A DNA stretch of 64,000 nucleotides from Bacteroidia bacterium (GTDB lineage Bacteria; Bacteroidota; Bacteroidia; Flavobacteriales; Flavobacteriaceae). Each line of letters begins with the position of its first letter. Position 1 is the first letter of the stretch. The stretch lies in assembly GCA_030431055.1 (NCBI GenBank), contig JAUIJA010000003.1, positions 1 to 64,000 of the forward strand, read 5' to 3'. The position numbers were made by a program, and so were the translations under genes. A model generated the notes under the pieces. That model worked only from the letters and a program-made list of their open reading frames with translations, ran no database searches and had not been told where the DNA came from. Below, in pieces: positions 63,976-64,000 of this stretch.

Positions 63976-64000
63976 CGCTAGTTATTCAGGTTGATAACTC

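Overview
The window is a stretch of AT-rich chromosome (roughly 30% G+C by eye) from a member of the Bacteroidota, most likely a Flavobacteriaceae species close to Flavobacterium. The evidence is the Bacteroidota-type promoter motif (TTG, about 20 bp, then TAnnTTTG) upstream of several genes, the near absence of Shine-Dalgarno sequences, the families present (DUF4159, DUF3822, THUMP-like methyltransferase, a GldL-like small membrane protein, a retropepsin-RimK fusion, an outer-membrane beta-barrel receptor with a CarboxypepD_reg domain) and the intergenic palindromic repeats typical of this group. The layout is a dense, ordinary core chromosome. I see no phage, transposase, CRISPR array, integron or defence island.

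Layout. 1-6 kb: the 3' end of ettA, a TPR hybrid histidine kinase, hutG, a coiled-coil membrane protein and hutI. 6-14 kb: corA, fumC, a 55-residue membrane protein, a TonB-type receptor, an ArsC-family reductase, a CPBP protease with menE, and a doxX-like gene broken by an in-frame TAG. 14-20.6 kb: an M1 peptidase, an enlarged RluA-type pseudouridine synthase, an acyl-CoA carboxylase beta subunit and prfB with its programmed +1 frameshift. 20.6-29 kb: threonine aldolase, EbfC/YbaB, a prolyl oligopeptidase lipoprotein, cysteine synthase, a YebC/PmpR-family regulator, gcvT and hutH. 29-34 kb: DUF1304, a GldL-like protein, the RimK fusion and clpC. 34-40 kb: gyrA, a TPR protein, a cytoplasmic-looking NlpC/P60 peptidase and a thiolase. 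40.2-40.5 kb: a tRNA operon (Ser-GCT, Pro-TGG, Arg-TCT). 40.8-46.9 kb: a tight leftward operon rich in RNA modification genes (tsaD, rsmE, a TrmH-family enzyme, a THUMP-like methyltransferase) together with DUF4159 and an AI-2E family transporter. 47-51.5 kb: tamB. 51.5-54.9 kb: a glycolysis group (pfkA, gap, a BadF/NagK-type kinase, mgsA). 54.9-59.2 kb: dnaX, apparently needing a -1 frameshift on an A10 tract, then rnpB, rsmD, DUF3822 and a membrane protein. 59.3-64 kb: a RecD-like helicase, DUF4126, kdsB, a membrane protein, a spermidine-synthase-like methyltransferase and a lysophospholipid acyltransferase.

Pathway links. Three histidine-degradation genes (hutG, hutI, hutH) lie at three separate places here, and hutU is absent from the window. 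Translation is the strongest theme: ribosome-associated EttA, RF2, RimK, RsmD, RsmE, TsaD, RNase P RNA, tRNAs and several uncharacterised RNA-modifying enzymes. Two genes, prfB and dnaX, appear to use recoding.

The most useful second looks are: the dnaX A10 tract, which separates a short gamma-like product from full-length tau; a tamB gene whose membrane anchor has no ATG, GTG or TTG start; the doxX gene stopped at codon 6; a roughly 100-bp palindromic element that has overwritten the 5' end of a secreted-protein gene; and 7-bp or 21-bp periodic repeats, one of them inside the rluA coding region. I found no convincing new multi-gene system.
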